Shown: positions 53,322-62,492, counted from the stretch's first letter. The stretch: 64,000 bases of DNA from Spirosoma agri (GCF_010747415.1 NZ_JAAGNZ010000001.1:496001-560000), one strand, 5' to 3'. Numbers and translations are program-made. The notes: a model not told the origin generated them from the sequence alone.

Positions 53322-54020
53322 ATGAAACGTATTGTGCTTGCCGGTGTTGTTGCCTTTGTTTTTTGCCTAGTCGCTATTCAAACCTCTTTTGCGCAGGTTC
53401 AGGTTGGTATCCGGGGTGGGGCCAACTGGGGGTTTGCCTCCAAACCTGATTTTCTGGGTAGCCTGACACCAACGCTGCATCCGTCGCCGGGGCTGACCGG
53501 TGCCGTTTTTCTGGATATTCCGTTGAGTGATCGTGTGTCATTCCGTCCTGAAGTGGCGTATGTGCAAAAAGGATTTGTCGTGAAAGAAGGGCTCGACCTG
53601 AACTTTGGTGGATTTACGTTGCCACTAGGTGCGCGGATTGCGTATCAGGCACAAACGATCGAAATTCCATTACTGGCCAAGATAAACCTGTCTGATGGTG
53701 CGGTGCAGCCTTACCTGATTGCGGGTCCGGCAGTGAGTTACGCCGTCGACGGGCGCGTCCGTACCCGTGCAACGGCTCTCATCACGACTCAACCCATTGA
53801 TGTCAATGTCAATTATGGCGACATGATGAATCGCTGGGATATTGGGGCAGTTGGCGGATTGGGTCTTGCTATGGATGCTGGTGCTGGCAAATTCTTCATC
53901 GAAGGTCGTTACACGCAAGGGTTTACCCGTCAGGTGCAGGTTCCGGTCGTCAACATCAACACGCGTAACCGGGGTGTTGCCGTATCGCTGGGCTATTCAT
54001 TCCCCATCGGTGGTTACTGA
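53322..54020 (+). CDS. PorT-like outer-membrane beta-barrel protein
   Basis: A 232-residue exported protein with signal peptide ending SFAQVQ (about residue 26). It is followed by alternating beta-strands of the 'outer membrane beta-barrel' (PorT/OmpW-like) family: QVGIRGGANWGFASK, RVSFRPEVAYVQKGFVV, IEIPLLAKINL, QPYLIAGPAVSYAVDG, and the final RGVAVSLGYSFPIGGY. The open frame reaches 53229, but ATG 53322 gives the signal peptide. Such proteins are common in Bacteroidota with mostly unknown functions. Monocistronic, with a strong terminator. Confidence 0.85.
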   Translation: MKRIVLAGVVAFVFCLVAIQTSFAQVQVGIRGGANWGFASKPDFLGSLTPTLHPSPGLTGAVFLDIPLSDRVSFRPEVAYVQKGFVVKEGLDLNFGGFTLPLGARIAYQAQTIEIPLLAKINLSDGAVQPYLIAGPAVSYAVDGRVRTRATALITTQPIDVNVNYGDMMNRWDIGAVGGLGLAMDAGAGKFFIEGRYTQGFTRQVQVPVVNINTRNRGVAVSLGYSFPIGGY

Positions 54021-54084
54021 TCTCCGATCTCACCATTCACTACACGAAAGTAAGTATCATTTTGTTGAATCAACCTGAATCAGT

Positions 54085-54119
54085 AAAGGCGGAGCTAGTT
54101 GGCTCCGCCTTTCTTTTTT
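54085..54119. terminator. Intrinsic terminator
   Basis: Perfect 11-bp arms AAAGGCGGAGC (54085-54095) and GCTCCGCCTTT (54102-54112), loop TAGTTG, then CTTTTTTG. It lies between convergent genes and serves the barrel gene. Confidence 0.9.
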
Positions 54120-54132
54120 GACGTCAGGGTGC

Positions 54133-54864
54133 TTATTCAAAAATGAAATCCATGTTCTTGTCTTTGTAGTTTTCGTCATCCAGCTCCAGAAATTCTTCCC
54201 AGAATGGATCGTTCGGCAGAGCGGCCTTACAAATAAGCGGCTCCTTCTTGACGGGGTGAATAAAATACAGCCGACGGGCGTGGAGGTAGATTTTTTTGTC
54301 GGCCACCGCACGATCGTAGCCGTATTTGACGTCACCCCGAATTGGACAGCCGATGTGTGCCAGCTGCGACCGAATCTGGTGCGGACGGCCCGTAATTGGA
54401 CTCACTTCGATCAGGTAATGCTCGTTTATTTTGCCCATGAGCCGATACGACAGTTCCGCTTTCTGCGAGTTGGCCACTTCGGAATCATAGACCGTCACCT
54501 GATTCTTCTGTTCGTCTTTAACGAGCCAGTTCACCAGCTTATCGGCGGTTTTGGGCGGCTTGCGTCGAACAACTGCCCAGTATGTTTTCTGGACCTGCCG
54601 TTTGCGAAAAATTTCGTTCATCCGTTCCAGCGCCTTCGAGGTCCGGGCAAACACGACTAGCCCGCTCACCGGGCGGTCGAGCCGGTGCACCAGACCCAAA
54701 AATACTTCACCGGGTTTGTCGTATTTTTCTTTTACGTAATCTTTTAGCACGTCCAGCAGGGTCACATCACCAGTGCGGTCGCCCTGCACCAGAATCCCTG
54801 GCTCTTTATTGACAATCAGCAGGTGATTGTCTTCGTATACAACATGAAACTGTTTCTTTGCCAT
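54133..54864 (-). CDS. RluA-family pseudouridine synthase
   Basis: Converts uridine to pseudouridine in rRNA or tRNA. It is 243 residues. The catalytic Asp is in the motif LVHRLDRPVSGLVVFARTSK (about residue 64). The C-terminal RPHQIRSQLAHIGCPIRGDV segment is typical. It has no N-terminal S4 domain, so it is like RluA or TruC rather than RluC/D. Target uridine is unknown. It starts at ATG 54864 with AKKQFHVVYEDNHLLIVNKE. A second, distinct family member lies at 61310. Confidence 0.92.
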   Translation of the reverse strand: MAKKQFHVVYEDNHLLIVNKEPGILVQGDRTGDVTLLDVLKDYVKEKYDKPGEVFLGLVHRLDRPVSGLVVFARTSKALERMNEIFRKRQVQKTYWAVVRRKPPKTADKLVNWLVKDEQKNQVTVYDSEVANSQKAELSYRLMGKINEHYLIEVSPITGRPHQIRSQLAHIGCPIRGDVKYGYDRAVADKKIYLHARRLYFIHPVKKEPLICKAALPNDPFWEEFLELDDENYKDKNMDFIFE

Positions 54865-54935
54865 AAGTATCGCGGCTGAAATGACGCGGTATAAATTCGT
54901 TGACGGGTTTTACATCCCGCCACTTGGGTACTAAC

Positions 54936-55754
54936 TCAATATGCTTCCTTCTCGTTCGGAAAGTCGTTCGCTTTCACATCATCTACGTAATGCGCAAGAG
55001 CCTCAGTCATAATCGTATGCAGATCGGCATACCGGCGGAGGAACCGGGGTTTGAACTCATTGTTGATGCCCAGTACATCATGGAAAACCAGGATCTGACC
55101 GTCTGCATCGGGTCCGGCACCAATGCCAATGGTTGGGATGGCGAGGCTTTGTGATACTTTTTTGGTGAGCGTTGCGGGAATCTTTTCGAGCACGAGGCCA
55201 AAACAGCCGATGTCCTGAAGCATGTGCGCATCATCAATGAGCTTTTGCGCTTCTACTTCTTCCTTAGCCCGAACGGCGTACGTACCGAACTTATAAATAG
55301 ACTGCGGGGTAAGCCCCAGATGGCCCATGACCGGAACGCCCGCGCTCAGGATACGGACAATTGACTCTCGGATCTCCTGGCCACCTTCCATCTTCACAGC
55401 ATGGGCACCCGATTCTTTCATGATTCGAATCGCTGAGCGCAGGGCTTCGGACGAGTTTCCCTGATACGAACCAAATGGTAGATCGACCACGACTAATGCC
55501 CGCTTCACACCTCGAACAACCGAACTGGCGTGGTAAATCATCTGATCGAGCGTGATGGGTAGGGTTGTTTCGTGACCCGCCATGACGTTCGAGGCTGAAT
55601 CACCCACTAAGATCACTTCAACGCCAGCCGCATCGACAACGCGGGCCATTGAATAATCGTAGGCGGTCAGCGCAGAAATCTTCTCGCCTTTATTTTTCAG
55701 TTCCTGAATGGTGTGCGTGGTAACGCGTTTGATATCGGGATTATGAACAGACAT
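54936..55754 (-). CDS. panB: 3-methyl-2-oxobutanoate hydroxymethyltransferase
   Basis: First committed step of pantothenate (coenzyme A) synthesis: it adds a hydroxymethyl group from methylene-THF to ketoisovalerate. It is 272 residues and a TIM barrel. Motifs: [39 protein letters not shown] (metal ligands), [27 protein letters not shown], and [20 protein letters not shown]. The frame goes to 55775, but ATG 55754 is the usual start and sits 39 bp after the -7 box. Not next to panC or panD here. Confidence 0.95.
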   Translation of the reverse strand: MSVHNPDIKRVTTHTIQELKNKGEKISALTAYDYSMARVVDAAGVEVILVGDSASNVMAGHETTLPITLDQMIYHASSVVRGVKRALVVVDLPFGSYQGNSSEALRSAIRIMKESGAHAVKMEGGQEIRESIVRILSAGVPVMGHLGLTPQSIYKFGTYAVRAKEEVEAQKLIDDAHMLQDIGCFGLVLEKIPATLTKKVSQSLAIPTIGIGAGPDADGQILVFHDVLGINNEFKPRFLRRYADLHTIMTEALAHYVDDVKANDFPNEKEAY

Positions 55755-55792
55755 GTCAGTGGCCGGTTGGGGCAATAAGCAGATAAGAGCGG

Positions 55793-55821
55793 CAAAGGTA
55801 CGGCTTTTTACTGACTGCCAA
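55793..55821 (-). promoter_or_regulatory. Candidate promoter of panB
   Basis: Minus-strand -7 box TACCTTTG (55800-55793) with TTG at 55821-55819, an 18-bp spacer. Good match to the Bacteroidota pattern. The spacing to the panB start is 38 bp. Confidence 0.55.
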
Positions 55822-55840
55822 CGGACAGCTATCGGCTAGC

Positions 55841-57271
55841 TCAGTGGGGCTGGAGCCACGACTCCGGATTGAGCTTGGTAAATTCTTTCCAGATCTGAAA
55901 CTGGATTTCGGAGACGCCATTTTTGTCCGTTGCAACGGTGCCGATCGACTCGCGAGCTTTCACGCGTTGACCGATGCGTACCGAAACGCTCCGTAACTTG
56001 GCATACACCGTAAAATAGTCGCCGTGCTGAATGGCTACCACCGTGTTCATTCCCGGCATGTTAGTCACGTCCTGAACGACGCCATCGTAAACGGAGCGAA
56101 CCCCTTCACCAGGATTTGTTTGAATATCGACGCCCTGATTCTCGACGTAGATGCCCTTGAGAACAGGGTGTGCTTTGCGACCGAAGTGGTCCGAAATGAA
56201 CCCCTTCGTAACGGGCCACGGCAGCCGGGATCGTGACGACGTAAATGACGAGGCCAGCGCGGATTCCTCATCGTTTAGGTTGTTGTTACGCCGTTCGTCT
56301 GCCTTTTTAGGCGCGGGTTCCGGCTCGACCGGACGTTCCACTTTTGCCACGTCGGTGGGGGCTGGCTTTTCGCCGGCCTTTTCAGCGGCTGCAATGGCTT
56401 CTTCGGCCCGTCTGCGTTCGGCTGCTTTCCGCGCGGCTTCCACTCGGGCTACCCGTTCGCGTTCGACCCGCTCCGCCCGTTCGCGCGCTTCCCGTTCGGC
56501 CCGCTCTGCCCGTTCGCGCAATATGATGCGCGTGATCATCGACTCCAGCCGACCAACCGACCGACGGCTTTCGGCCAGCTCGGCACGCAGTTCGACTTCT
56601 TTCTGGCTAAGTGTTTTGACAACCTCGTTCTTTTCTTCCTTGAGCGACTCAAGCTTTTTGCTTTCCTGCACCTTCGCAACGATCGTTCCCTTCTGTTCCT
56701 GCCGTTTCCGCTGTGTAGCCTGTTGCTTGGTTTGCAACATCGTCTGGATGTTATTCATCTGCCGTACCTGACTTTGCCGGGCATCGGAGTACTGGCGCAT
56801 GTAGCGGTAACGGGCAACGAGCTGGTTGAAATTATCGGAGGCAAACAGGAATCCCATCGGATTGACTTGCTGACGGCGTTTATCGGCCGCATACACCATT
56901 GACCCGTACTCGGCTCTGAGCTTGGTCAGATCACGCTTGAGTATGTTGCTATTTTCGCGCAGCTCGGCAATTTCCGATTCGGTCAGTCGAAGGTCCTTAT
57001 TCAATAGATTGATCTGCTCCGACTGGGCACTAATCTGCTGATTCAGGGCTTTAAGCTGGCCCAGACCGACCTGTTTTTCGGAAGCCGTTTTCGTGAGAAT
57101 CGTGCGGATTTGCCCCATTTTCTCCAGGTTCTGCTTTTTCTCTTTTTCCAGTGCCTGCCGACTACGCTGGGTAAGCTGCGCCATCCCGGGTGTCGCTACA
57201 ATCCACAGGCTCGCCAGCAAGGTCAGGCTGAGTTGGAAAGGAACAGAGATCGAAAACGCTTTAGATTGCAT
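55841..57271 (-). CDS. EnvC-like murein hydrolase activator with degenerate LytM domain
   Basis: A 476-residue exported protein. Signal peptide about 1-30 (ATPGMAQ). A long coiled coil follows (about 35-270), then an Ala/Glu/Arg-rich charged linker (about 275-340) with RAERAEREARERAER-type repeats, and a C-terminal LytM/M23 domain (about 355-476). The zinc ligands of active M23 peptidases are changed: the HxGxD position reads NQGVDI, YxHL reads YAKL, and HLHFE reads EIQFQ. It should therefore activate amidases rather than cut peptidoglycan itself. It is the last gene of TPR-DUF4292-EnvC. ATG 57271; the longer frame overlaps the DUF4292 gene. Confidence 0.88.
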   Translation of the reverse strand: MQSKAFSISVPFQLSLTLLASLWIVATPGMAQLTQRSRQALEKEKKQNLEKMGQIRTILTKTASEKQVGLGQLKALNQQISAQSEQINLLNKDLRLTESEIAELRENSNILKRDLTKLRAEYGSMVYAADKRRQQVNPMGFLFASDNFNQLVARYRYMRQYSDARQSQVRQMNNIQTMLQTKQQATQRKRQEQKGTIVAKVQESKKLESLKEEKNEVVKTLSQKEVELRAELAESRRSVGRLESMITRIILRERAERAEREARERAERVERERVARVEAARKAAERRRAEEAIAAAEKAGEKPAPTDVAKVERPVEPEPAPKKADERRNNNLNDEESALASSFTSSRSRLPWPVTKGFISDHFGRKAHPVLKGIYVENQGVDIQTNPGEGVRSVYDGVVQDVTNMPGMNTVVAIQHGDYFTVYAKLRSVSVRIGQRVKARESIGTVATDKNGVSEIQFQIWKEFTKLNPESWLQPH

Positions 57272-57293
57272 AGGGGCTGGAAAACAAAGAGAC

Positions 57294-58196
57294 TTACGGC
57301 CGGCGCTGGTAGCTGGCGGGAATAGTAAATGGGAATCCTGGATTTTTATCAACCAGTTCAACTTTGTTGTGTTTAATCCGAAGAAGTGTCTGGTAGAATT
57401 GTCCGTCCGCTCTCGACTGATAATCAAGCGTTACCAGACTAGTGTAGGGGAACAGAAAGCTATTGAGCGACGTGAAATCATCGTAATCCAGCCGCAGTGT
57501 ATTTTTCGTTGGTTGCTCGGTCACCATCAGTTTTTTTAACTTTCGATCCTGCTCGCCAATGTAGTTTTCAACCAGTACTTTCCCTTCGCTCTGACGCAGC
57601 AGCAGGTAGTCGCGCTCATTCTTGATTTTCTGAGCCGGACGTTTGGGTAGGGGTAGATTTCCCACGATCAGCGCTTGCAACAACGAAAAATTCATCTCGA
57701 AGTTGAACTGCTTGCTGAGCGTCGGAAAGTCGTAAACGGAGTACTCTTTATGAATCTTGTCAATGATCGTGATCGAATCGCGGGTGATCAGGCCACGAAC
57801 GGCTTCAATACCCAGTTTGGAGACTGATAACCAGATCAGGCTGTCTTTCCGAACCCGGATATTAATGTTTGCATTGTCAATATCCTGATTAGGGCTTTTG
57901 AACGAGATCTTCGATTTAGCCGTCAGGAAGCGAAAATCGATTTCGGCCACATTGGCACGGGCTTCGTCAATGCCGGGTCGGGGTGGGCGGGGCGTTGCCG
58001 CTGTTGAATCCGCCGGACGAACCGGAGCAGGGCGTGCAGCAACAGAAGAATCGGTAGTTACGGTGGTAGAAACTGGCTTATCTGGAACGGCAACCGTTGG
58101 CTGAGAACTGCTCGACTGGGCGAGATGCCGACGCCGACAACTTTCCGAATTCACCAACACGCCCAAACAGAGGGCAAACAACAGGTATTTATTCAT
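57294..58196 (-). CDS. DUF4292 family lipoprotein
   Basis: A 300-residue probable lipoprotein (Cys20 after LVNSES, a weak lipobox). A Ser/Thr/Pro-rich linker (about 28-75) precedes the DUF4292 domain (about 80-295), which is all-beta and LolA/LolB-like in style: RFLTAKSKISFKSPNQDIDN, IRVRKDSLIWLSVSKLGIEA and SRADGQFYQTLLRIKHNKVE. A lipoprotein-handling or lipid-binding role is possible by fold, but not shown. It is sandwiched between the TPR and EnvC genes on the same strand (22 bp before EnvC). Confidence 0.8.
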   Translation of the reverse strand: MNKYLLFALCLGVLVNSESCRRRHLAQSSSSQPTVAVPDKPVSTTVTTDSSVAARPAPVRPADSTAATPRPPRPGIDEARANVAEIDFRFLTAKSKISFKSPNQDIDNANINIRVRKDSLIWLSVSKLGIEAVRGLITRDSITIIDKIHKEYSVYDFPTLSKQFNFEMNFSLLQALIVGNLPLPKRPAQKIKNERDYLLLRQSEGKVLVENYIGEQDRKLKKLMVTEQPTKNTLRLDYDDFTSLNSFLFPYTSLVTLDYQSRADGQFYQTLLRIKHNKVELVDKNPGFPFTIPASYQRRP

Positions 58197-58312
58197 TTGG
58201 GTGAGTTTCGACGTTTGGTTTTTGCGGTACGATCGATGAACTGACCGTCGAGTTGCTTGCTGGCGATCAACAGTAGAAACAACGAATCGAAAACCGCAAC
58301 CCGAATGCCGTT

Positions 58313-60100
58313 TTACAACTTTCCGGTGGCAATTTTTTTGTCCAGATCAGGGCTGCCACCCCCCTTTGTTTTGGCTAGTTTCCATTGCGCAGCAGCCTTG
58401 TCGGGCTGGCCAAGCTGATAGAGAACGTCGCCATAATGTTCAATGATAGTTCCACTGGCACCGGCAGGATCAGCCACGGCTTTTTCCAGATACTGCTTCG
58501 CCTTGGCATAATCTTTTGCTGTGTAAAGTACCCAGGCGTAGGTATCTAGATACGTCGCGTTGGTCGGATTCCGTTCAACGAGTTTCTGCGCGAGTTGCAA
58601 AGCACGGGGCAGGTTTGCTTTTCGCAGTGACAGGAAATAGCTATAATTGTTGAGGACATGATCGTTCAGCGGATCTATCTTGATCACTGACTCGTATGCC
58701 TCATCGGATTTCGCGTAATCGCCAATACCGTTGTAGGCATCGCCCAACTGCGAGTCGATTCCTTTTTTGATTGCCGTGTCAGTGGTGGCCGACAGTAGTT
58801 TTTTGCTTTCTTCCAGCGCGTCGACGGCTTCCTGATACTTGCGTTTGAACAGATTGGCGGACCCATTGGAATACCAGAACAGCCCCTGCGTCGGGAATAC
58901 TTCAAGCGCCTTCTGCGAATGCTCCAGCAAGCTATCGACTTGATTTAGCTCGCCATCCAGTTGCAGCAACGCCCCCCAGACCTCGTAGATTGACCCGTCA
59001 AGCCGGGCTGCTTTGGCGTAGGTATCACGCGCTTCAAGCTTCTTGCCCTGCTGCATCAGCAAATCAGCGAACATTATCTGCGTTTTTGGGTCATTGGGCG
59101 ATGTTTTGGCCAAATTCTGTGCCATGCTGAATGCATCCTGCTGTGCCGTTGCGTTTTCGCCCGTCATGCCAACGTAGCTCGACAGAATCCGGGCTTTCAA
59201 TCCCGCTTCCAGATTAGGGTTGGCAAGTACCTGATTGAGTTCTTTACTGACGCGGGCCATGTCGCCTTTCTTCCGGTAAATATCGGCCAGCAGCACGTGG
59301 GCCTGGGGCAGATCGGCGTTCAGCTTCAGAGCTCGGTCGATCCAGTTGATGGCCTGATCGGTGCGGTCGTTGGCAATGAGCAGTTCAGCGCCTTCCAGTA
59401 AATAATCAGGGTCGCCCGGTTCAGAAGCAACTAATTTTTCGGCCTCTTCAATGGCTTTGTCGATCTTGTTCTGTTTGAGGTAGATCCGTTGTTTCTGCCG
59501 GATAATCTCTTCGTTCAGGCCCAGTTCCCGCTCTACCTTATTGTAAGTTTCGAGTGCTTTGTCGGGTTTTTCATCGAAGAGATAAATGGCGGCTAGCTCA
59601 ACGCCATACTCGGCGTTTTCGGTTCCTTTTTTCAGTAGCCCTTCGTACAGTTCTTCGGCTTCGCTGTAGCGTTTCTGCTTGACGTATAATTCAGCCAGCA
59701 GAAGCGAGTAAAACTTGTTTTGCTTATCGAGCGAATAGGCTTTGGCCGCATGGGGAATGGCCTCGTTCGTTTTGCCGGTTTTCAGCAGCGCGTTGGCTGT
59801 TGAATACTGGGCTGCCGCATTATTGGGGTATTTCTGGAGAATCTTGGTAAACTGCGCAATGGCCTTTGCCGGTTCGTCGGTCATCATAAAACGCATTCCT
59901 TCGGCGAACAGCGTTTCTTCTTCCATACGTACCGTCGTCGTTGAGCCGGAACCTGGCTTTGCAATGGCCGTATCTGGTTCGGCTTTAGCGCGTCTTCGTT
60001 GCGCCAGTGCAGGTAATGCCGTTAACCAAAGCACCATGCTCAGGCCACCAATCAGACCGATCAGTTGACGATTAAGCAGGAATCTGTATGACTTATTCAT
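58313..60100 (-). CDS. Exported TPR-repeat protein
   Basis: A 595-residue periplasmic or outer-membrane-associated protein. A signal peptide (LSMVLWLTALPALAQRRR) is followed by a long array of tetratricopeptide repeats, for example AKAIAQFTKILQKYPNNAAA, AEELYEGLLKKG and KAKQYLEKAVADPAG. A TPR solenoid serves protein-protein interactions. First gene of the operon with DUF4292 and EnvC-like genes, so it may be a scaffold in envelope or peptidoglycan remodelling. The start ATG 60100 is used instead of 60124 because it sits directly at the signal peptide. Confidence 0.88.
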   Translation of the reverse strand: MNKSYRFLLNRQLIGLIGGLSMVLWLTALPALAQRRRAKAEPDTAIAKPGSGSTTTVRMEEETLFAEGMRFMMTDEPAKAIAQFTKILQKYPNNAAAQYSTANALLKTGKTNEAIPHAAKAYSLDKQNKFYSLLLAELYVKQKRYSEAEELYEGLLKKGTENAEYGVELAAIYLFDEKPDKALETYNKVERELGLNEEIIRQKQRIYLKQNKIDKAIEEAEKLVASEPGDPDYLLEGAELLIANDRTDQAINWIDRALKLNADLPQAHVLLADIYRKKGDMARVSKELNQVLANPNLEAGLKARILSSYVGMTGENATAQQDAFSMAQNLAKTSPNDPKTQIMFADLLMQQGKKLEARDTYAKAARLDGSIYEVWGALLQLDGELNQVDSLLEHSQKALEVFPTQGLFWYSNGSANLFKRKYQEAVDALEESKKLLSATTDTAIKKGIDSQLGDAYNGIGDYAKSDEAYESVIKIDPLNDHVLNNYSYFLSLRKANLPRALQLAQKLVERNPTNATYLDTYAWVLYTAKDYAKAKQYLEKAVADPAGASGTIIEHYGDVLYQLGQPDKAAAQWKLAKTKGGGSPDLDKKIATGKL

Positions 60101-60425
60101 GTTGGTCAGCGTGTCGTGGTGCATACGTTAACGAAAAACGCGGCTCAACCCGTTCTATTGCACTTTTAACTTAAATAAAGCCCTAAGACAAAGGTAGTTC
60201 AAAATGACGGAATGTCGGTAACCGATCCGTCAAGTGCCCCCGTCAGCGTCGAATTAAATGCGACCCGATCGGTATATATCACCCCGAACCAATGGCCGGA
60301 AAAGAGCGGTTGTCTACGGTTTCCCTTACCTTGGAATAGACTTGTCTGGATCAATAATCAATCGTGTAGTAACTTTTCGGCGTAGACCGGGTTAACGATA
60401 GGTAGATAAAATCGAAACGTACCGA
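60101..60425. other. Divergent intergenic region TPR/ohr
   Basis: 325 bp without a gene. It holds a minus-strand -7 box (60189-60196) for the TPR operon. I see no clear plus-strand box for ohr and no MarR/OhrR-type operator that I can name. Confidence 0.5.
60189..60196 (-). promoter_or_regulatory. Candidate -7 box of TPR-DUF4292-EnvC operon
   Basis: Minus-strand TACCTTTG at 60196-60189, 89 bp upstream of the TPR start. No TTG at the standard spacing. Confidence 0.4.
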
Positions 60426-60839
60426 ATGGAAACCCTGTATACTGCCACCGTCAGCAACGTCGGCGGGCGCGAAGGAGATGTTAAATCGCTTGATGGTGTT
60501 CTGGAAATGGACATCCGGCGACCAGTTGAAATGCATGGACAAGGAGGCAAACCCAATCCGGAAATGTTGTTTGCGGCTGCCTACAGTTCATGTTACAATG
60601 GGGCGCTGATGGGCGTTGCTAAAAAGAGAAAAGTTATTCTGCCGGAACATGCCGTTGAGGTTAGTATTTCGCTCAATCAGGACGGCGAACGAATGTTCCT
60701 CTCCGGAAAAATTGTTGTGAAAGCGCCGGGTATGGACCACGATGAACTTCAGCAACTGGCTGATACAGCCCATGCCGTCTGCCCGTATTCGAAAGCGGTA
60801 AAAGGCAACATGGATATAAAAGTAGAAGTGCTGGTCTAA
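60426..60839 (+). CDS. ohr: Organic hydroperoxide resistance protein (Ohr, OsmC family)
   Basis: A thiol peroxidase reducing organic and lipid hydroperoxides in the cytosol, re-reduced by lipoyl proteins. It is 137 residues, normal length. The two catalytic cysteines are present in their usual contexts: SSCYNGAL (Cys56) and HAVCPYSKA (Cys119). The start ATG 60426 precedes ETLYTATVSNVGGREGDVKS. It may instead be an OsmC-type relative, but the SSCYNGAL motif is typical of Ohr. No OhrR repressor gene is adjacent. Confidence 0.92.
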   Translation: METLYTATVSNVGGREGDVKSLDGVLEMDIRRPVEMHGQGGKPNPEMLFAAAYSSCYNGALMGVAKKRKVILPEHAVEVSISLNQDGERMFLSGKIVVKAPGMDHDELQQLADTAHAVCPYSKAVKGNMDIKVEVLV

Positions 60840-60855
60840 CGAAGGCTGGTCAGTA

Positions 60856-60909
60856 AAAGTCCGGCTTAACGCGATTGATGATTCTGTCAATCGCGTTGAG
60901 CCGGACTTT
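60856..60909. terminator. Long hairpin between ohr and Dabb genes
   Basis: 23-bp stem with one wobble (60856-60878 and 60887-60909, 8-nt loop) between convergent genes. Minus-strand continuation is TACTG after a short TTTT; plus-strand has no U-tract. Likely bidirectional. Confidence 0.65.
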
Positions 60910-60920
60910 CACGTTTCAGA

Positions 60921-61220
60921 TTAGCTCACGGCATCGTAGATCTGCACGCGTTCCCACAGGTGCGCACATTCCGCCACGAATTCCTGATGGATCGGGTGTA
61001 CCTGATAGGCATCGTGAGCGGCTTTGTCAACGAAGACAAGTGTCAGCGCAAAATCGTAGGAGTGATCGATAACAGGACGGCGCGTTTCGGCAGGTGTGCC
61101 AATGTACACCGTCGTTATTTCGTTTACACCCCGGATCGATTCAAGTCCGGCGCGAAGGGCACTGTGGTCATCCCGGTTTTCGGGATGCTTAAGCCAGAAG
61201 AATACAGTATGAACAAACAT
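60921..61220 (-). CDS. Dabb (stress-responsive A/B barrel) domain protein
   Basis: A 99-residue ferredoxin-like dimeric alpha/beta-barrel protein. Typical Dabb opening FVHTVFFWLKHPENRDDHSA with the conserved HTVFFWLK strand. The later DHSYDFALTLVFVDKAAHDAY and HPIHQEFVAECAHLW match the family. Such proteins range from stress-induced plant proteins to small decarboxylases and cyclases; no reaction can be assigned here. Monocistronic, convergent with ohr. Confidence 0.88.
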   Translation of the reverse strand: MFVHTVFFWLKHPENRDDHSALRAGLESIRGVNEITTVYIGTPAETRRPVIDHSYDFALTLVFVDKAAHDAYQVHPIHQEFVAECAHLWERVQIYDAVS

Positions 61221-61309
61221 GGGCGATTATGAATTTCGGTTTACAGGTTATGCCAGTAGCAGGCCGGCACGAAACTACCATAAACCACAAACCGAACGGC
61301 ATAAGCGAC

Positions 61310-62032
61310 TCAACTAAATTTTTCCAACTGCTTCACCAATACCCCGAAGTCTTTCGGATACGGCGCCACAAACGTTTGTTCTTCACCATCCAATAAGGTG
61401 AATGTCAATGAATAAGCGTGAAGGGCGACGCGATTGATCAGCGGTAATTCCTCCGTACCCTGTTTCAGGTTGAACTTGCGTTTTACGTCCGACAGATAGA
61501 CGGGTTCTCCGCCGTAGGTCGAATCGTTGACGATGGGGGCTTTCAGGCACATCAGGTGAACCCGTATCTGGTGCATCCGTCCTGTAACGGGCATACACTC
61601 GACCAGCGTCGTTGTACGGTACGCCTGCAAGGTATTGAAAATCGTTTCGGCAACTTTTCCCTTCTCCCGATCGATCCGAACCGCCGTACCATCTTTAATG
61701 GGCGAGATGGGCAGGTAAACCGAAATACCGTCGAAGTCGTGGATGCCATTCGTTACGGCATGGTAGCGTTTCGTTACCTCGCGGTGCTCGAACTGCATGG
61801 CCAGATGCCGATAAGCCTCCGAATTTTTGGCAATAGCCAGAATACCCGACGTTTCTTTATCCAGCCGGTGTCCCAGTTGCGCATCAGCGTAATAGGCTTT
61901 TGCCATTCGCACGATACTTTGCCCACTTCGATCGGGCGTACGCTCGTCGAGGGACGCAACATGCGGTGGTTTATTGATCAGGATGTAATCATCGTTCTCG
62001 AATACGATGAGGTCTTCAAAGTTCAGTTTCAA
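61310..62032 (-). CDS. RluA-family pseudouridine synthase (RluC/RsuA-like fold)
   Basis: A 240-residue pseudouridine synthase. Motif LGHRLDKETSGILAIAKNSE (about residues 54-73) carries the catalytic Asp. The C-terminal segment GRMHQIRVHLMCLKAPIVND is typical. The N-terminus lacks an S4 domain. It differs substantially from the enzyme at 54133 and probably modifies a different uridine. It follows rpmB on the same strand after a terminator, so it is likely a separate unit. ATG 62032. Confidence 0.92.
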   Translation of the reverse strand: MKLNFEDLIVFENDDYILINKPPHVASLDERTPDRSGQSIVRMAKAYYADAQLGHRLDKETSGILAIAKNSEAYRHLAMQFEHREVTKRYHAVTNGIHDFDGISVYLPISPIKDGTAVRIDREKGKVAETIFNTLQAYRTTTLVECMPVTGRMHQIRVHLMCLKAPIVNDSTYGGEPVYLSDVKRKFNLKQGTEELPLINRVALHAYSLTFTLLDGEEQTFVAPYPKDFGVLVKQLEKFS

Positions 62033-62139
62033 AAGTTGTCGGTTGTCGCCTGACTTTATGGATCAGCGGTTGAGGTAACGTCAGGCGACAAACCGCTCCG
62101 GCGGACTGTTATGAACCTCAATCTGTAAACGAACACAAA

Positions 62140-62166
62140 AAGCCTCCTCCGTAGCGGAAGAGGCTT
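62140..62166 (-). terminator. Terminator of rpmB
   Basis: Stem 62140-62151 with 62155-62166 (one mismatch, TAG loop). On the minus strand it is followed by TTTTTGTG. It lies 24 bp past the rpmB stop. Confidence 0.75.
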
Positions 62167-62189
62167 GATGATAAATATCTTGCGAAAGA

Positions 62190-62429
62190 CTATACCGTCA
62201 GCGTACCGCGTTCGTATGCCTTACGGAGCGTTGCTTCCAGCCCGTTTTTGTTTATAGTCTTAATGGCCGATGTAGCCACTTTCAGCGTAACCCACTCGCC
62301 GGTTGATTCGACGAAGAACCGCTTCTTTTGCAGGTTCGGGAAAAATTTACGCTTTGTTTTATTATTAGCATGAGAAACATTGTTTCCCGTCCGTGTGCGC
62401 TTTCCTGTGATTTGACAAACTCTGGCCAT
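62190..62429 (-). CDS. rpmB: Ribosomal protein L28
   Basis: A 79-residue large-subunit ribosomal protein. It begins MARVCQITGKRTRTGNNVSH and ends KNGLEATLRKAY with a short tail. Only one Cys (Cys5) is present, so this is the zinc-free type without the CxxC pairs. A candidate promoter lies at 62458-62488, and a terminator follows. In many Bacteroidota rpmB is followed by rpmG; here it is followed by a terminator and a pseudouridine synthase, so rpmG is elsewhere or lost. Confidence 0.96.
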   Translation of the reverse strand: MARVCQITGKRTRTGNNVSHANNKTKRKFFPNLQKKRFFVESTGEWVTLKVATSAIKTINKNGLEATLRKAYERGTLTV

Positions 62430-62457
62430 TACCGTACTCGTTTTCCGTTAGAGGGCG

Positions 62458-62488
62458 CAAAAGTAGCTAATCTATTCATAATCTGCAA
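62458..62488 (-). promoter_or_regulatory. Candidate promoter of rpmB
   Basis: Minus-strand -7 box TACTTTTG (62465-62458) with TTG at 62488-62486, a 20-bp spacer. 28 bp upstream of rpmB. It overlaps the DUF5522 gene's stop region only marginally. Confidence 0.55.
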
Positions 62489-62492
62489 CTCC

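Noticed and set aside
56151..56771. 206-codon plus-strand frame opposite the EnvC-like gene
   Set aside because: It is the mirror of the Ala/Glu/Arg-rich coil of the real gene, giving artificial Ser/Arg repeats.
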